Source: Alistipes sp.
GTDB taxonomy: Bacteria; Bacteroidota; Bacteroidia; Bacteroidales; Rikenellaceae
Direction: 5' to 3'
NCBI GenBank assembly: GCA_017502025.1
Contig: JAFVVS010000054.1
Span: 1 to 44,367, forward strand
Length of the DNA stretch: 44,367 nt
The notes below the pieces were generated by a model that searched no databases, was not told where the DNA came from, and saw only the letters and a program-made list of their open reading frames with translations. Each line of letters starts with the position of its first letter. Positions within the stretch are counted from its first letter, which is position 1. Position numbers and translations under genes: made by a program. Shown here piece after piece: positions 17,644 to 26,425 of this stretch.

Positions 17644-20073
17644 ATGGAAAATACACTTCATAACAACACGCAGCGTTCGCACGAGGAGAGCATCTTCCAG
17701 CGCACGGTTTCGATTCGTGAGATAGTTACCAAATCTCTGAAAAATTGGTATTGGTTCGGCATTTCTGCCTTCGTATTCTTATGTATCGGAGCATTCTATC
17801 TGCTCTCGACATCGCCTGTATATCACCGTGAGGCGACTGTCCTCATCAAGGATGCTCGTCGTGGTAGTGCAGCCAGCGAGCTCTCGGCATTTGCCGATAT
17901 CGCAGGTATCTCGACCCGTCGAAGCGTAGATAACGAGTTGTATGTTTTGCAGGCTCGTCGTCTTATGTTGGAGGTTGTGGATCGTTTGAACCTCACTCAC
18001 AACTACGCCTTGGAGTCGAGATTTCGTTCTATTCCTCTTTACAAGAACTCCCCTATCGAGGCGGTATATGTTGATGATTTGGGTGGCAAGGGATGCGCCT
18101 TCACTGCTCTCTTGGGCGAGGATGGCGTAACCATTTCGGAGTTCTCGTGCTCTCGCAACGCAAACGAGAAGGCAGAGAAGAAGAGCGATGAACTCTTCAC
18201 CGCATCGGCTAAGTATGGCGAGGTTATCAACCTCCCTATCGGTCAGGTTACAATCAACCCTACCCTCTACTTCAATCCTGAGTTGGTTGGCAAGGAGATA
18301 AAGGTATCGAAGCTCAACAGAGATGTACTCGCTACTGCATACCGCAACCGAGTACAGATGTCGGTAGCAAGCAAGATGTCGTCGATTATCAACCTCTCGC
18401 TCAACGATGTTGTACCTCAGCGTGCAGACGATATTCTCAACACCCTGCTCGATGTATATAACGACGATGCTGTCTATGACAAGCAGATTGTTGCCGAGGC
18501 TACTGCAAAGTTCATCACCGAGCGTTTGCAGGTTATTGGCCAGGAGTTGCACAACATCGATGGCGACATCAAATCGTTCAAGGATAAGAACAATATCGTC
18601 GATATCAAGACCGAGGCGACACGCCGTACCGAGGGTGCGATGCGCTACGAGCAGGAGATTGCCGTAACAAGCAACCAGATTGCGATGTCGAAGTTCATCC
18701 GTGACTATTTGAGCGACAATGCAAAGGATGTAAATATCATCCCAGCAACAACTTACGATGGCAACTCGGCTATTGCCGTGCAGATTGCCGACTACAACGA
18801 GTTGGTTATCCGTCGTTTGAAGCTCGGTAACGATAGCGAGAATAACCCACTCGTACAGCAGTTGAACAACAACATCATCTCGACCAAGAATGCCATCTTG
18901 GTATCGCTCACCTCCAACATCAAGGCTTTGGAGATTAAGCTCTCGAACTTGGAGGCTGAGGAGCGCAAAATCAACAGTATGATTGGCGCAGTACCAAAGC
19001 AGGAGCAGGAGTACCTCTCGATTGCTCGTCAGCAGAAGATTAAGGAGGAGTTGTACCTCTATCTCTTGACCAAGAGCGAGGAGAATGCTATCTCGTTGGC
19101 AATCACCGAGCGCCCTGCACGAGTTGTCGATTACGCATTCGGCTCGCCTCGCCCTGTGTCGCCTAACAAGCCGTTGATTCTCTTGGCTATGTTGGTTATG
19201 GGCTTGGGATTGCCACTCGTAATCATCTACCTCCTTATCCTCACCGATTCGAAGGTTCAGGGTAAGCACGATATCGTCAAGTACTGCACCGTGCCATACC
19301 TCGGCGACATTCCTACATTCGAGGGTCACCTCAATCGCTCGATTGCTGTGCGTGAGAGCGGTCGTGACAATGTTTCGGAGGCATTCAAGATTTTGCGTAC
19401 CAATATGGGCTTTATGTCGGGTGGTCAGAAGCAACAGGTTATCCTCACCACCTCGTCGAATGCTCACGCAGGTAAGACCTTCGTTTCGATGAACCTCGGT
19501 ATGACCTTGGCATTCTCGGGCAACAAGGTGTTGATGGTCGACCTCGACCTTCGTCGTCGTACTCTGTCGAAGCATATGGGTCAGCGTAGCAACCCGAATG
19601 GTGTTACCAAGTATTTGAGCTCGGCAGATACTCAGATTAACGATATCATCACCAAGAGTGGTTTGCACGAGAACTTCGACTTCATCTACGCAGGTTTGCA
19701 GCCGCCAAACCCTGCCGAGTTGTTGATGTCGAAGCGTTTGGATGCCCTCTTCGAGGAGTGTCGCAAGCACTACGACTACATCATCATCGACAGCGTTCCG
19801 GCACTTATCATTGCCGACGCATTGATTACCAGCCGTGTTGCCGATTTGAGCATCTATGTTGTTCGTGAGGGCTTGTTGGAGCGTCAGCAGTTGCCTGATA
19901 TCAACGCACTGCACGCAGAGAACAAGTTGAAGAATATGTGTATTGTTCTCAACGGCGCAAGCGAGAGCCGTCAGTCGTATGGATACAGCTACCGCTACCA
20001 ATACACCTCGGGCTCGGACAAGAACAACCACGGTTGGCGCAAGGTTTTGAAGAAGTTAGGTCTGCTTAAATAG
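17644..20073 (+). CDS. Wzc-type chain-length regulator and tyrosine autokinase
   Basis: Inner-membrane polysaccharide co-polymerase with a cytoplasmic BY-kinase, 809 residues. A Wzz domain follows the first membrane helix (about 37-58), then a long coiled-coil periplasmic part, the second membrane helix (about 515-537), and the kinase. The kinase has Walker A SSNAHAGKTF (604-613), Walker A' VLMVDLDLRR (629-638) and Walker B YIIIDSVPA (712-720). The tail SYGYSYRYQY (778-787) holds five alternating Tyr, the expected autophosphorylation cluster. It controls polymer length and export with the preceding lipoprotein. The long open frame on the other strand is a composition artefact. Confidence 0.95.
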   Translation: MENTLHNNTQRSHEESIFQRTVSIREIVTKSLKNWYWFGISAFVFLCIGAFYLLSTSPVYHREATVLIKDARRGSAASELSAFADIAGISTRRSVDNELYVLQARRLMLEVVDRLNLTHNYALESRFRSIPLYKNSPIEAVYVDDLGGKGCAFTALLGEDGVTISEFSCSRNANEKAEKKSDELFTASAKYGEVINLPIGQVTINPTLYFNPELVGKEIKVSKLNRDVLATAYRNRVQMSVASKMSSIINLSLNDVVPQRADDILNTLLDVYNDDAVYDKQIVAEATAKFITERLQVIGQELHNIDGDIKSFKDKNNIVDIKTEATRRTEGAMRYEQEIAVTSNQIAMSKFIRDYLSDNAKDVNIIPATTYDGNSAIAVQIADYNELVIRRLKLGNDSENNPLVQQLNNNIISTKNAILVSLTSNIKALEIKLSNLEAEERKINSMIGAVPKQEQEYLSIARQQKIKEELYLYLLTKSEENAISLAITERPARVVDYAFGSPRPVSPNKPLILLAMLVMGLGLPLVIIYLLILTDSKVQGKHDIVKYCTVPYLGDIPTFEGHLNRSIAVRESGRDNVSEAFKILRTNMGFMSGGQKQQVILTTSSNAHAGKTFVSMNLGMTLAFSGNKVLMVDLDLRRRTLSKHMGQRSNPNGVTKYLSSADTQINDIITKSGLHENFDFIYAGLQPPNPAELLMSKRLDALFEECRKHYDYIIIDSVPALIIADALITSRVADLSIYVVREGLLERQQLPDINALHAENKLKNMCIVLNGASESRQSYGYSYRYQYTSGSDKNNHGWRKVLKKLGLLK

Positions 20074-20090
20074 TAAAATCAGCTGATATT

Positions 20091-20477
20091 ATGTCTTACA
20101 CAGGACTATACATAGCGGTCGATTTCGACGGCACATGTGTAACTCACGAGTACCCATACATAGGTCAGGATGTGGGTGCGGTGCCCGTACTGCAAGAGTT
20201 GGCAGAGCAGGGTCACTACCTTATCCTCTACACTATGCGTAGCGGCAAGCTCGAAAAGGAGGCGGTGCAGTGGTTTAAGGAGAACAATATTCCGCTCTAC
20301 GCCGTAAATTCGAACCCTACGCAGAAGAAGTGGACAAAGTCGCCAAAGGTTCACGCCGATGTATATATCGACGACGGAGCATTGGGTGTACCGCTCATCC
20401 ACTCGATGACCACCTCCCGCCCCTATGTAGATTGGGTAAAGGTTCGTGAGTGGCTTGTGCAGGAGGGATTCTTGTAG
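20091..20477 (+). CDS. small HAD-superfamily hydrolase-like protein
   Basis: 128-residue protein with the HAD motif I DFDGTCV (about residues 10-16), motif II Thr in LYTMRSG (45-51), and an acidic motif IDDGALG (92-98). It is of the cap-less, short type common in Bacteroidales; I recall a structural-genomics entry for a B. thetaiotaomicron relative (BT0820-like), but have not checked. Substrate is unknown. It starts 17 bases after the kinase gene, so is likely co-transcribed with it, but a role in polysaccharide export is only inferred from position. Confidence 0.85.
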   Translation: MSYTGLYIAVDFDGTCVTHEYPYIGQDVGAVPVLQELAEQGHYLILYTMRSGKLEKEAVQWFKENNIPLYAVNSNPTQKKWTKSPKVHADVYIDDGALGVPLIHSMTTSRPYVDWVKVREWLVQEGFL

Positions 20478-20551
20478 AATGCAAAATGCAAAATGCAAAA
20501 TGCAGAATTGAATAATAAAATAATTTTGAATTTTGCATTCTGAATTCTGAA
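20478..20551. repeat. mirrored heptamer arrays (AATGCAA / TTTTGCA type)
   Basis: Five 7-bp units (AATGCAA three times, then AATGCAG and AATTGAA; 20478-20512) begin directly after the stop codon. An 11-base AT loop separates them from four inverted units (TTTTGAA, TTTTGCA, TTCTGAA twice; 20524-20551). The whole forms an imperfect hairpin upstream of the intrinsic terminator. Confidence 0.75.
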
Positions 20552-20556
20552 TTTAC

Positions 20557-20593
20557 AAATAGATGGATGACACAACTTGTCATCCATCTATTT
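20557..20593 (+). terminator. rho-independent terminator after the HAD gene
   Basis: A perfect 16-bp stem (20557-20572 with 20578-20593), five-base loop CAACT, followed by a short T-rich tract. It closes the export/kinase/HAD operon. Confidence 0.8.
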
Positions 20594-20624
20594 TATTTCT
20601 GCCATTTTGGCAGAGGTTGCGGTG

Positions 20625-20639
20625 TGGCACAAGGTTTGA
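20625..20639 (+). promoter_or_regulatory. putative sigma-54 promoter of htpG
   Basis: TGGCACAAGGTTTGA matches the RpoN consensus TGGCACG-N4-TTGC at all but two positions, with correct GG-to-G(C) spacing. It would place the transcript start about 35 bases before the htpG ATG. No good TTTG/TAnnTTTG promoter is visible in the same gap. Confidence 0.45.
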
Positions 20640-20686
20640 GCAATAGAATTTCAAAAGCAAAAATAACAACAATAATATAAATAGGT

Positions 20687-22753
20687 ATGAAAAACGGAAA
20701 AATTGGGGTAACAACCGAAAACATCTTCCCCGTAATCAAAAAATTCTTATACTCCGACCACGAGATTTTCTTGCGTGAGTTGGTATCGAATGCTGTGGAT
20801 GCAACGCAGAAGTTGCGTACCCTCGCCTCGACGGGCGTATTTGCCGGTGAGACAGGAGAGCTGGCAGTGCGTATTGCCGTAGATAAGGAGGCTCGCACTC
20901 TCTCGGTTACCGACAATGGTATCGGTATGTCGGCAGAGGAGGTTGATAAGTATATCAATCAGATTGCCTTCTCGGGCGCAGAGGAGTTCCTCGCAAAGTA
21001 CCAAAATCAGGCTATCATCGGACACTTCGGCTTGGGTTTCTACTCGGCATTTATGGTGTCGGACAAGGTGGAGATCTTCACTCAGTCTTACGACAACGAG
21101 AAGCCTTCGGTGCATTGGTCGTGCGACGGCTCGCCAGAGTATGCGATGGAGGAGCTCTCGGAGAAGCGTGAGCGTGGTACAACCATCGTTTTGCACCTCT
21201 CGGAGGAGTGCGCAGAGTATGCCGAGGAGAGCAAAGTGAGCGAGTTGCTCAACAAATATTGCCGTTTCTTGCCTGTGCCAATCATCTTTGGCAAGGTGAA
21301 GGAGTGGAAGGATGGCAAGTATGTCGATACCGAGAAGGATAACCAGATTAACGACACCGAGCCACTCTGGACTCGCAAGCCTGCGGATATCACCGAGGAG
21401 CAGTACAAGGCGTTCTATCAGGCGTTGTACCCTATGAGCGAGGAGCCGTTGTTCTCAATTCACCTGAACATCGACTATCCATTCAACCTCACGGGCATCT
21501 TGTATTTCCCTCGCATTCACAACAACTTCGAGATTCAGAAGAACAAGATTCAGCTCTACTGCAACCAGGTATTCGTAACCGACGAGGTGCAGGGCATTGT
21601 ACCTGAATATTTGACACTCTTGCACGGCGTTATCGACTCGCCGGATATTCCGTTGAATGTATCTCGTTCGTACTTGCAGAGCGACAGCAATGTGAAGAAG
21701 ATTTCGGGCTACATCACCCGCAAGGTTGCCGAGCGCTTGAACGAGCTGTTCACCTCGATGCGTGCAGAGTACGAGCAGAAGTGGGACGATCTGAAAATCT
21801 TTATCCAATACGGCATCCTCACCGACGAGAAGTTTGCCGAGAAGGCTGCGCAGTGTATGTTGTGGAAGAACACCGAGGGCAAGTACTTCACTACCGAGGA
21901 GTATTGCACCGCAGTTAAGGATTTGCAGACCGACAAGGATGACAAACTCATCATCCTCTACACCGACGATATCGTGGGCAAGCACTCGTTCTTGCAGTCG
22001 GCAAAGGCGAAGGGCTACGATGTGTTGGAGATGAATGGTCAGCTCGACAGCCACTACATCAATTGGTACGAGCAGAAGAATGAAAATACCCGCTTTGTGC
22101 GTGTGGATAGCGACATCATCGACCACCTTATTCGCAAGAAGGAGGAGCAGAAGATATCGTTGAGCGAGGCACAGCAGGAGATTATGCGCCCAGTATTCGA
22201 GTCGCAGTTGCCAACCGACGAGGATATTCGCTACAACATCTCGTTCGAGGCTATGTCGGCAGAGGATGCGCCTATCGTGATTACGCAGAACGAGTTTATG
22301 CGCCGAATGAAGGATATGGCGAAGCTCTCGGGTGGTCAGATGAGCCAATTCTACGGTCAGATGCCTGACAACTTCACTATCGCTGTGAATGGCAACCACC
22401 CTATCGTAATCGACATCCTCGATTCGGTAGAGAAGGCCTATGGCGACAAGTTGAAGAGCATAACCAAGAAGATTGATGCAGCCGTAGCCGAGGAGAGTCG
22501 CTTCGAGGAGATGACCAAGGGCAAGAAGGATGAGGAGCTCTCGCAGGAGGAGAAGGATATGCGTGAGGAGTTGTCGAAGCGCATTTTGGAGCTTCGTGAT
22601 GAGCGCAACCTCCGCCTCAAAGAGATTGGCAAGGAGAACTCGCTCGTCAGACAGATTATCGACCTGGCACTCCTCTCGAACGGAATGTTGAAGGGCAAAA
22701 ATCTCTCGGACTTCATCCAACGCTCAATCTCGCTGATTGGACAGAAGGAGTAA
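20687..22753 (+). CDS. htpG: molecular chaperone HtpG (Hsp90)
   Basis: ATP-dependent Hsp90 chaperone, cytoplasmic, 688 residues, slightly longer than the enterobacterial form. The GHKL ATPase domain has LRELVSNAVDA (29-39, with Glu31 and Asn35), DNGIGM (76-81) and the lid motif GHFGLGFYSAFMV. Middle domain and C-terminal dimerisation domain follow; a charged stretch near residues 600-640 (KGKKDEELSQEEKDMREE) is likely a coiled or flexible insert. It is monocistronic, with its own candidate sigma-54-like promoter and a strong terminator. Confidence 0.97.
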   Translation: MKNGKIGVTTENIFPVIKKFLYSDHEIFLRELVSNAVDATQKLRTLASTGVFAGETGELAVRIAVDKEARTLSVTDNGIGMSAEEVDKYINQIAFSGAEEFLAKYQNQAIIGHFGLGFYSAFMVSDKVEIFTQSYDNEKPSVHWSCDGSPEYAMEELSEKRERGTTIVLHLSEECAEYAEESKVSELLNKYCRFLPVPIIFGKVKEWKDGKYVDTEKDNQINDTEPLWTRKPADITEEQYKAFYQALYPMSEEPLFSIHLNIDYPFNLTGILYFPRIHNNFEIQKNKIQLYCNQVFVTDEVQGIVPEYLTLLHGVIDSPDIPLNVSRSYLQSDSNVKKISGYITRKVAERLNELFTSMRAEYEQKWDDLKIFIQYGILTDEKFAEKAAQCMLWKNTEGKYFTTEEYCTAVKDLQTDKDDKLIILYTDDIVGKHSFLQSAKAKGYDVLEMNGQLDSHYINWYEQKNENTRFVRVDSDIIDHLIRKKEEQKISLSEAQQEIMRPVFESQLPTDEDIRYNISFEAMSAEDAPIVITQNEFMRRMKDMAKLSGGQMSQFYGQMPDNFTIAVNGNHPIVIDILDSVEKAYGDKLKSITKKIDAAVAEESRFEEMTKGKKDEELSQEEKDMREELSKRILELRDERNLRLKEIGKENSLVRQIIDLALLSNGMLKGKNLSDFIQRSISLIGQKE

Positions 22754-22792
22754 AGAGAAAAGGACTGCTACAAAGCAGTCCTTTTCTCTTTT
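22753..22792 (+). terminator. rho-independent terminator after htpG
   Basis: A perfect 17-bp stem (22753-22769 with 22774-22790), loop ACAA, ending in CTTTTCTCTTTT. It begins at the last base of the htpG stop codon. Confidence 0.88.
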
Positions 22793-22793
22793 G

Positions 22794-22814
22794 GGCTATT
22801 GGCCATTGGCCTAT
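22794..22814. repeat. short heptamer array after htpG
   Basis: Three 7-bp units GGCTATT, GGCCATT, GGCCTAT directly after the htpG terminator. Same period as the other heptamer arrays, but only one arm. Confidence 0.55.
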
Positions 22815-22841
22815 TCTTTACATTTATTCAAAATCGGAGAT

Positions 22842-22942
22842 GATGAGATTATTTTTGTGCGAAGCGAGGGAGCGAAAGCGGAGCATAGTAGGCCTATGTG
22901 AGCATTTCGCTATCCGACGCTCTCGTGCAAAAAGAACTCATC
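22842..22942. repeat. imperfect palindrome of about 100 bp between convergent genes
   Basis: The outer arms GATGAG/CTCATC, a second pair around TTTTTGTGCGA/TCGTGCAAAAA, and the centre CATAG/CTATG are complementary, so the whole can fold into a long interrupted hairpin. It lies just before the thioesterase stop codon. It resembles a REP/MITE-like extragenic palindrome; only one copy is in this window. Confidence 0.6.
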
Positions 22943-22951
22943 AGAACGATT

Positions 22952-23359
22952 TTACTCCATCAGGGCAGTGATCTTCTCCACCACATACTGCGGTGCTCGG
23001 CAAGGTCGTCGGGTCTCGCCATTGAGGAAGCCGAGCCAGGTGTGACCGGTGTTGATGAGGGTACCTGCCTCGTTATAAATCTCGTAGCGCACCTTAAAGC
23101 GCACCATCGGCACCTCCTCGACAATCACTCGCACGGTAAGCAGGTCGTCGAAATATGCCGGTTGGATATACTTACAGCCCACCTCCAAGATTGGCGAGAT
23201 GATACCTCGCTGCTCCATCTCGAAGTAGGAGAGCCCCCACTCTCGCAACGCTGCAACACGAGCCATCTCGTAATAGACGATGTAGTTCGAGTGATGCACG
23301 ATACCCATCTTGTCGGTATCCTTGTAGTTCACTCTAATCTTTAAGTCGTAAGTTATCAT
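22952..23359 (-). CDS. acyl-CoA thioesterase, YbgC/4-hydroxybenzoyl-CoA type
   Basis: Hot-dog-fold thioesterase of 135 residues. The motif YKDTDKMGIVHHSNY contains the catalytic-type Asp and the His-rich turn typical of the 4HBT/YbgC family. Start chosen at 23359, whose ATG overlaps the ribF stop as ATGA, a classic translational-coupling arrangement; an upstream start would lie deep in ribF. Substrate unknown; likely short acyl-CoA or acyl-ACP. Last gene of the minus-strand cluster. Confidence 0.9.
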   Translation of the reverse strand: MITYDLKIRVNYKDTDKMGIVHHSNYIVYYEMARVAALREWGLSYFEMEQRGIISPILEVGCKYIQPAYFDDLLTVRVIVEEVPMVRFKVRYEIYNEAGTLINTGHTWLGFLNGETRRPCRAPQYVVEKITALME

Positions 23360-24084
23360 AGTAAAATCTCTATTTTCTGCGAAAAATACTCTCGCTGTCG
23401 AACTACCCCATTTTCGACCTCGCAAGTTGCAACTTTTCCATTTATAATGCAGGGGTAGCGACCCTCTCGGGGTAGGAGTTTGTATCGGTCGGTAGCCACT
23501 CTACCCTCCTCGTCGGCTATACCTATTATTATATAGGGGTGACCGAGCATCTGTCGTGCAAGTACAATATCGCCCTCCGAAAGAGCCTTGCGGATGGTGG
23601 TCGAACTGACTTTGTTTCCGTTGTCGGTATATTGTGCCACCTCAACAACCTGCAATGAGGTGTGTTCGACCAAAAAGGCGTGGTCACCAGCCTTGTTGTG
23701 TCCAAAGTGGTGGTTGTAGCCTATAACCAGCTGCTTTATATTCAATTTTGCCACCAGGTAGTCGTGGATAAACTCCTCGTGCGAAAGGCGGCTGAATGCC
23801 TTGTCGAAGGGTATCACGACCACATAGTCGACACCCGCCATCTCCAACATGGCGCACTTCTCCTCGAATGACGAGAGGAGCAACAACCCCTCATCGTTGC
23901 CGAGTGTGATGCGTGGATGAGGTTCGAAGGTGAGGACAACGCTCTCGCCACCCGACTCCTTTGCTCTGCGGACAACCTCATCGAGGAGGATGCGATGACC
24001 GCAATGAACTCCGTCGTAGGAGCCCACCGTAGCCACGGCATTGTGCAGCGCAGGGGGAGAGTCAAAGCCTCGGACAACCTTCAT
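23356..24084 (-). CDS. ribF: RibF-like FAD synthetase lacking most of the flavokinase domain
   Basis: Bifunctional RibF normally makes FMN and FAD and is about 310 residues. This protein has 242. The N-terminal nucleotidyltransferase domain is complete: GSYDGVHCGHR (21-31), TFEPHPR (52-58), STTIRKAL (161-168). After LGHPYIIIG (180-188) the usual GFPTAN stretch of the flavokinase is absent, and only about 50 degenerate residues remain (for example KLLPREGRYPCI). So it may act only as an FMN adenylyltransferase, or have lost activity; a second complete ribF may exist elsewhere. Seven bases after rex; overlaps the thioesterase start. Confidence 0.85.
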   Translation of the reverse strand: MKVVRGFDSPPALHNAVATVGSYDGVHCGHRILLDEVVRRAKESGGESVVLTFEPHPRITLGNDEGLLLLSSFEEKCAMLEMAGVDYVVVIPFDKAFSRLSHEEFIHDYLVAKLNIKQLVIGYNHHFGHNKAGDHAFLVEHTSLQVVEVAQYTDNGNKVSSTTIRKALSEGDIVLARQMLGHPYIIIGIADEEGRVATDRYKLLPREGRYPCIINGKVATCEVENGVVRQREYFSQKIEILL

Positions 24085-24091
24085 CTCGCCA

Positions 24092-24739
24092 CTACTGATT
24101 ATTCTCCTCGGCAGCCTTCACGAAGTAGGCTACTTTTTCGAGGATGGTTGTGATATCGTAATTCTCGACCACAATGCCCTGTGGGAAGTTCATCGGCACC
24201 GAGGTAAAGTTCAATACGCCCTTAATTCCGGCATTGATAATCGGCACGGCATACTGCGCAGCCAACGACGATGGCAGAGAGATAATCACGATGCTGATAT
24301 CGTTCTGCTCGACCACCTCCTCGAAGTCGTCGATATGGTAGCACGGAATATCCATAATGGTCTGCCCAACCTTCTTATCATCGACATCGAAGGCAGCCGT
24401 GATGCGGATATTCAATTGCTTCGAGTTGAAGTACTTGGTAATCGCCTGACCGAGGTGTCCCATACCCATAACCGCCACCTTCATCGTATTCTCGCTATAA
24501 AGTATCGAGTCGATAAAGTCGATCAAATCCTTCACATCGTAGCCCTTCTTCGTATCGCTCGAAAAGCCAATCAGCATCAGGTCACGACGCACCTGCACAG
24601 CCGTTATGCCGTGCATACCTGCCAGGATATGCGAAAAGACATGGGTAATACCTCGCTTGTGGCAAGCAAGCAGCGTTCGGCGATACTCGCTGAGTCGCTC
24701 GATGGTCTTCTCGGGAATAGGGGTCTGTATATTTGGCAT
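24092..24739 (-). CDS. rex: redox-sensing transcriptional repressor Rex
   Basis: NADH/NAD+-sensing repressor of fermentation and respiration genes, 215 residues. The N-terminal winged helix (about 1-80) is followed by a Rossmann fold with VMGMGHLGQA (90-99) and a C-terminal swapped helix. Motif VQVRRDL (about 48-54) is the DNA-recognition helix typical of Rex. It lies in the middle of a tight minus-strand cluster, three bases after the LysM gene. A Rex operator was not recognised in the window, though the nadE-rnf operon would be a sensible target. Confidence 0.94.
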   Translation of the reverse strand: MPNIQTPIPEKTIERLSEYRRTLLACHKRGITHVFSHILAGMHGITAVQVRRDLMLIGFSSDTKKGYDVKDLIDFIDSILYSENTMKVAVMGMGHLGQAITKYFNSKQLNIRITAAFDVDDKKVGQTIMDIPCYHIDDFEEVVEQNDISIVIISLPSSLAAQYAVPIINAGIKGVLNFTSVPMNFPQGIVVENYDITTILEKVAYFVKAAEENNQ

Positions 24740-24742
24740 TTT

Positions 24743-26425
24743 CTATTCGGTTGTTATGGTGAAGTTACTGTTATAATTGACCTTTATCCATTGGTTGTTG
24801 ATACGCACCCCCGTTGCAGGGTTGCTCTCGAAGGCGTATGGCGTAAGTAGCGGCATCAGATGTGCTCCCTCCAAGCCCGTTTCGATTGCGCCATAGAGCG
24901 ATTTTACGAAGACTACCGCAGCATCGTAGCCACGATAGGCATAGAGCGACGGCAAGGCATTAAACTCCTCGACAAAGCGTTTGTCGAATGCCTTAATCTT
25001 CGGCTCGCTACGGCGTGCGTGGTAGGTCGAGAGCATCGTTACATTGTTGGTGAAGAGTATCGCACGGTCGATATTGCGATAGCGATTCCAGCGATTGTTG
25101 CCAAAGACCACAAATGGCACTACCCTCTGCGAGCGAGCTGTCAGAGCGATATTTGCCGAGGCTATGGCTGCCAAGATTCTGTCGACCTCTATCTCGTTAT
25201 TGGCGGTGATGACCACCACGGTAGGTTGCTCACCTCGCAACAGTGGCGACATATCGCTTGGCGAAGGGGTATCATCGACCTCCAAGCCCTGCTCACGCAT
25301 CTTCTCACGCTCCTTCTCTCGCTTCTCGATAATCGAAGGGTGCTCATAGATATACTTGTGCTCCACCACATACGAGGTATCTCGCAACATCGAGCGCACC
25401 TCAGCATCGAACTCCTTGTCGATATTGTCGGTAGAGATTATCACCACCCTCTTCGAGCCGTCGAACATACTGCGCACCTTCTCCAACTTGGTATTTTGCG
25501 ATGGCGACATCTGGAAGATGTGACCGCCCACGCTCTGCGTGAGGTTTGCCAAAGGCGACACGACAGGGATATTCTTGCCCTGCAAAGCCGTAGCCACAGG
25601 GATGAGTTCATCCTCGTAGATTGGTCCAACGACCAAGTTACTCTTTTCGAGTGCTCCCGAGGCGATAATCTCCACTACACGATTGTAGTCGTGCTTGGTA
25701 TTGTATAGCGAGAGATTGACCGAATGACCCGCCATACGCACGCTATCCAAACCGATAAGAAAACCTCGGTAGAAGTCGAGATAGTTCTGCGCAGGCTTCT
25801 CCTCCGAGCCGAGTGGCAACAAGAGTGCCACCTCTGCCCTATCCTCCGCCTTCAAGGTGCGGAAGAGAGGTTGTGCGTCGAGCGTAGGTACAACCGTAGG
25901 TTGCTCTATCGAAGGCTCCTCCACCAATTTCACACTCTCCGTTTGGGTGGGAGCAAGTGTTAAATTAGGTGTCACTTCGCCCTGCGATGGCTCGGTTGCA
26001 GCACCTCGTTGCGGGATATCAATCAGTTGTCCAGCCTTCAAACCCTTGCGGATATGGGGATTTGCCGCCTGCAACTCCTCGACCGATAGTCCGTTCATCT
26101 TTGCCAACGAGTAGAGCGTTTCGCCCTTCATAACCTTATGAACACGCACCTGCGGTGTAGCGACACTCTGAGGTGCCGACTCCTCAGCCTTTACGGGTAT
26201 CTTGATGCGTTGTCCCGCCTTCAAACCCCCGGCAAGTGCAGCATTTGCGCCCTTTATCTCATCGACCGTAACGCCATAGCGGCGTGCCAACGAGTAGAGC
26301 GTTTCTCCCTTCGCAACATCGTGGATGGCATACTTCGCTCCGTCGATAACGACAATCTCCTGTGCCGACATACTCGACACAGCACCAACAAACAAGAGGG
26401 TTAGAAGCCAATAGCGTATATTCAT
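24743..26425 (-). CDS. LysM and periplasmic-binding-fold envelope protein
   Basis: 560-residue secreted protein. A signal peptide (1 to about 21) precedes two LysM peptidoglycan-binding domains, each with KGETLYSLA (about 31-77 and 93-138). A Thr/Pro/Glu-rich linker follows (about 140-190), then a type-1 periplasmic-binding fold (about 190-560; AEVALLLPLG and VGPIYEDELIPV are typical of the Leu/Ile/Val-binding superfamily). This LysM plus receptor fold is common in Bacteroidetes, with unknown ligand; a role in cell-wall sensing or lipoprotein A-like assembly is speculative. It starts directly after the exonuclease stop (TAG-ATG). Confidence 0.88.
   Translation of the reverse strand: MNIRYWLLTLLFVGAVSSMSAQEIVVIDGAKYAIHDVAKGETLYSLARRYGVTVDEIKGANAALAGGLKAGQRIKIPVKAEESAPQSVATPQVRVHKVMKGETLYSLAKMNGLSVEELQAANPHIRKGLKAGQLIDIPQRGAATEPSQGEVTPNLTLAPTQTESVKLVEEPSIEQPTVVPTLDAQPLFRTLKAEDRAEVALLLPLGSEEKPAQNYLDFYRGFLIGLDSVRMAGHSVNLSLYNTKHDYNRVVEIIASGALEKSNLVVGPIYEDELIPVATALQGKNIPVVSPLANLTQSVGGHIFQMSPSQNTKLEKVRSMFDGSKRVVIISTDNIDKEFDAEVRSMLRDTSYVVEHKYIYEHPSIIEKREKEREKMREQGLEVDDTPSPSDMSPLLRGEQPTVVVITANNEIEVDRILAAIASANIALTARSQRVVPFVVFGNNRWNRYRNIDRAILFTNNVTMLSTYHARRSEPKIKAFDKRFVEEFNALPSLYAYRGYDAAVVFVKSLYGAIETGLEGAHLMPLLTPYAFESNPATGVRINNQWIKVNYNSNFTITTE

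Noticed and set aside
17779..20031. A 750-codon open frame on the minus strand across the Wzc kinase gene
   Set aside because: It is fully antisense to a gene with complete kinase motifs, and its translation has no recognisable domain. Long antisense frames here follow from codon bias; similar ones lie opposite nadE, htpG and dnaN.
16822..20477. A complete capsule biosynthesis locus
   Set aside because: No glycosyltransferase, flippase, polymerase or nucleotide-sugar gene is present around the export pair.
20611..20623. A second sigma-54-like site TGGCAGAGGTTGC upstream of the one reported
   Set aside because: The GG-to-GC spacing is two bases too short.
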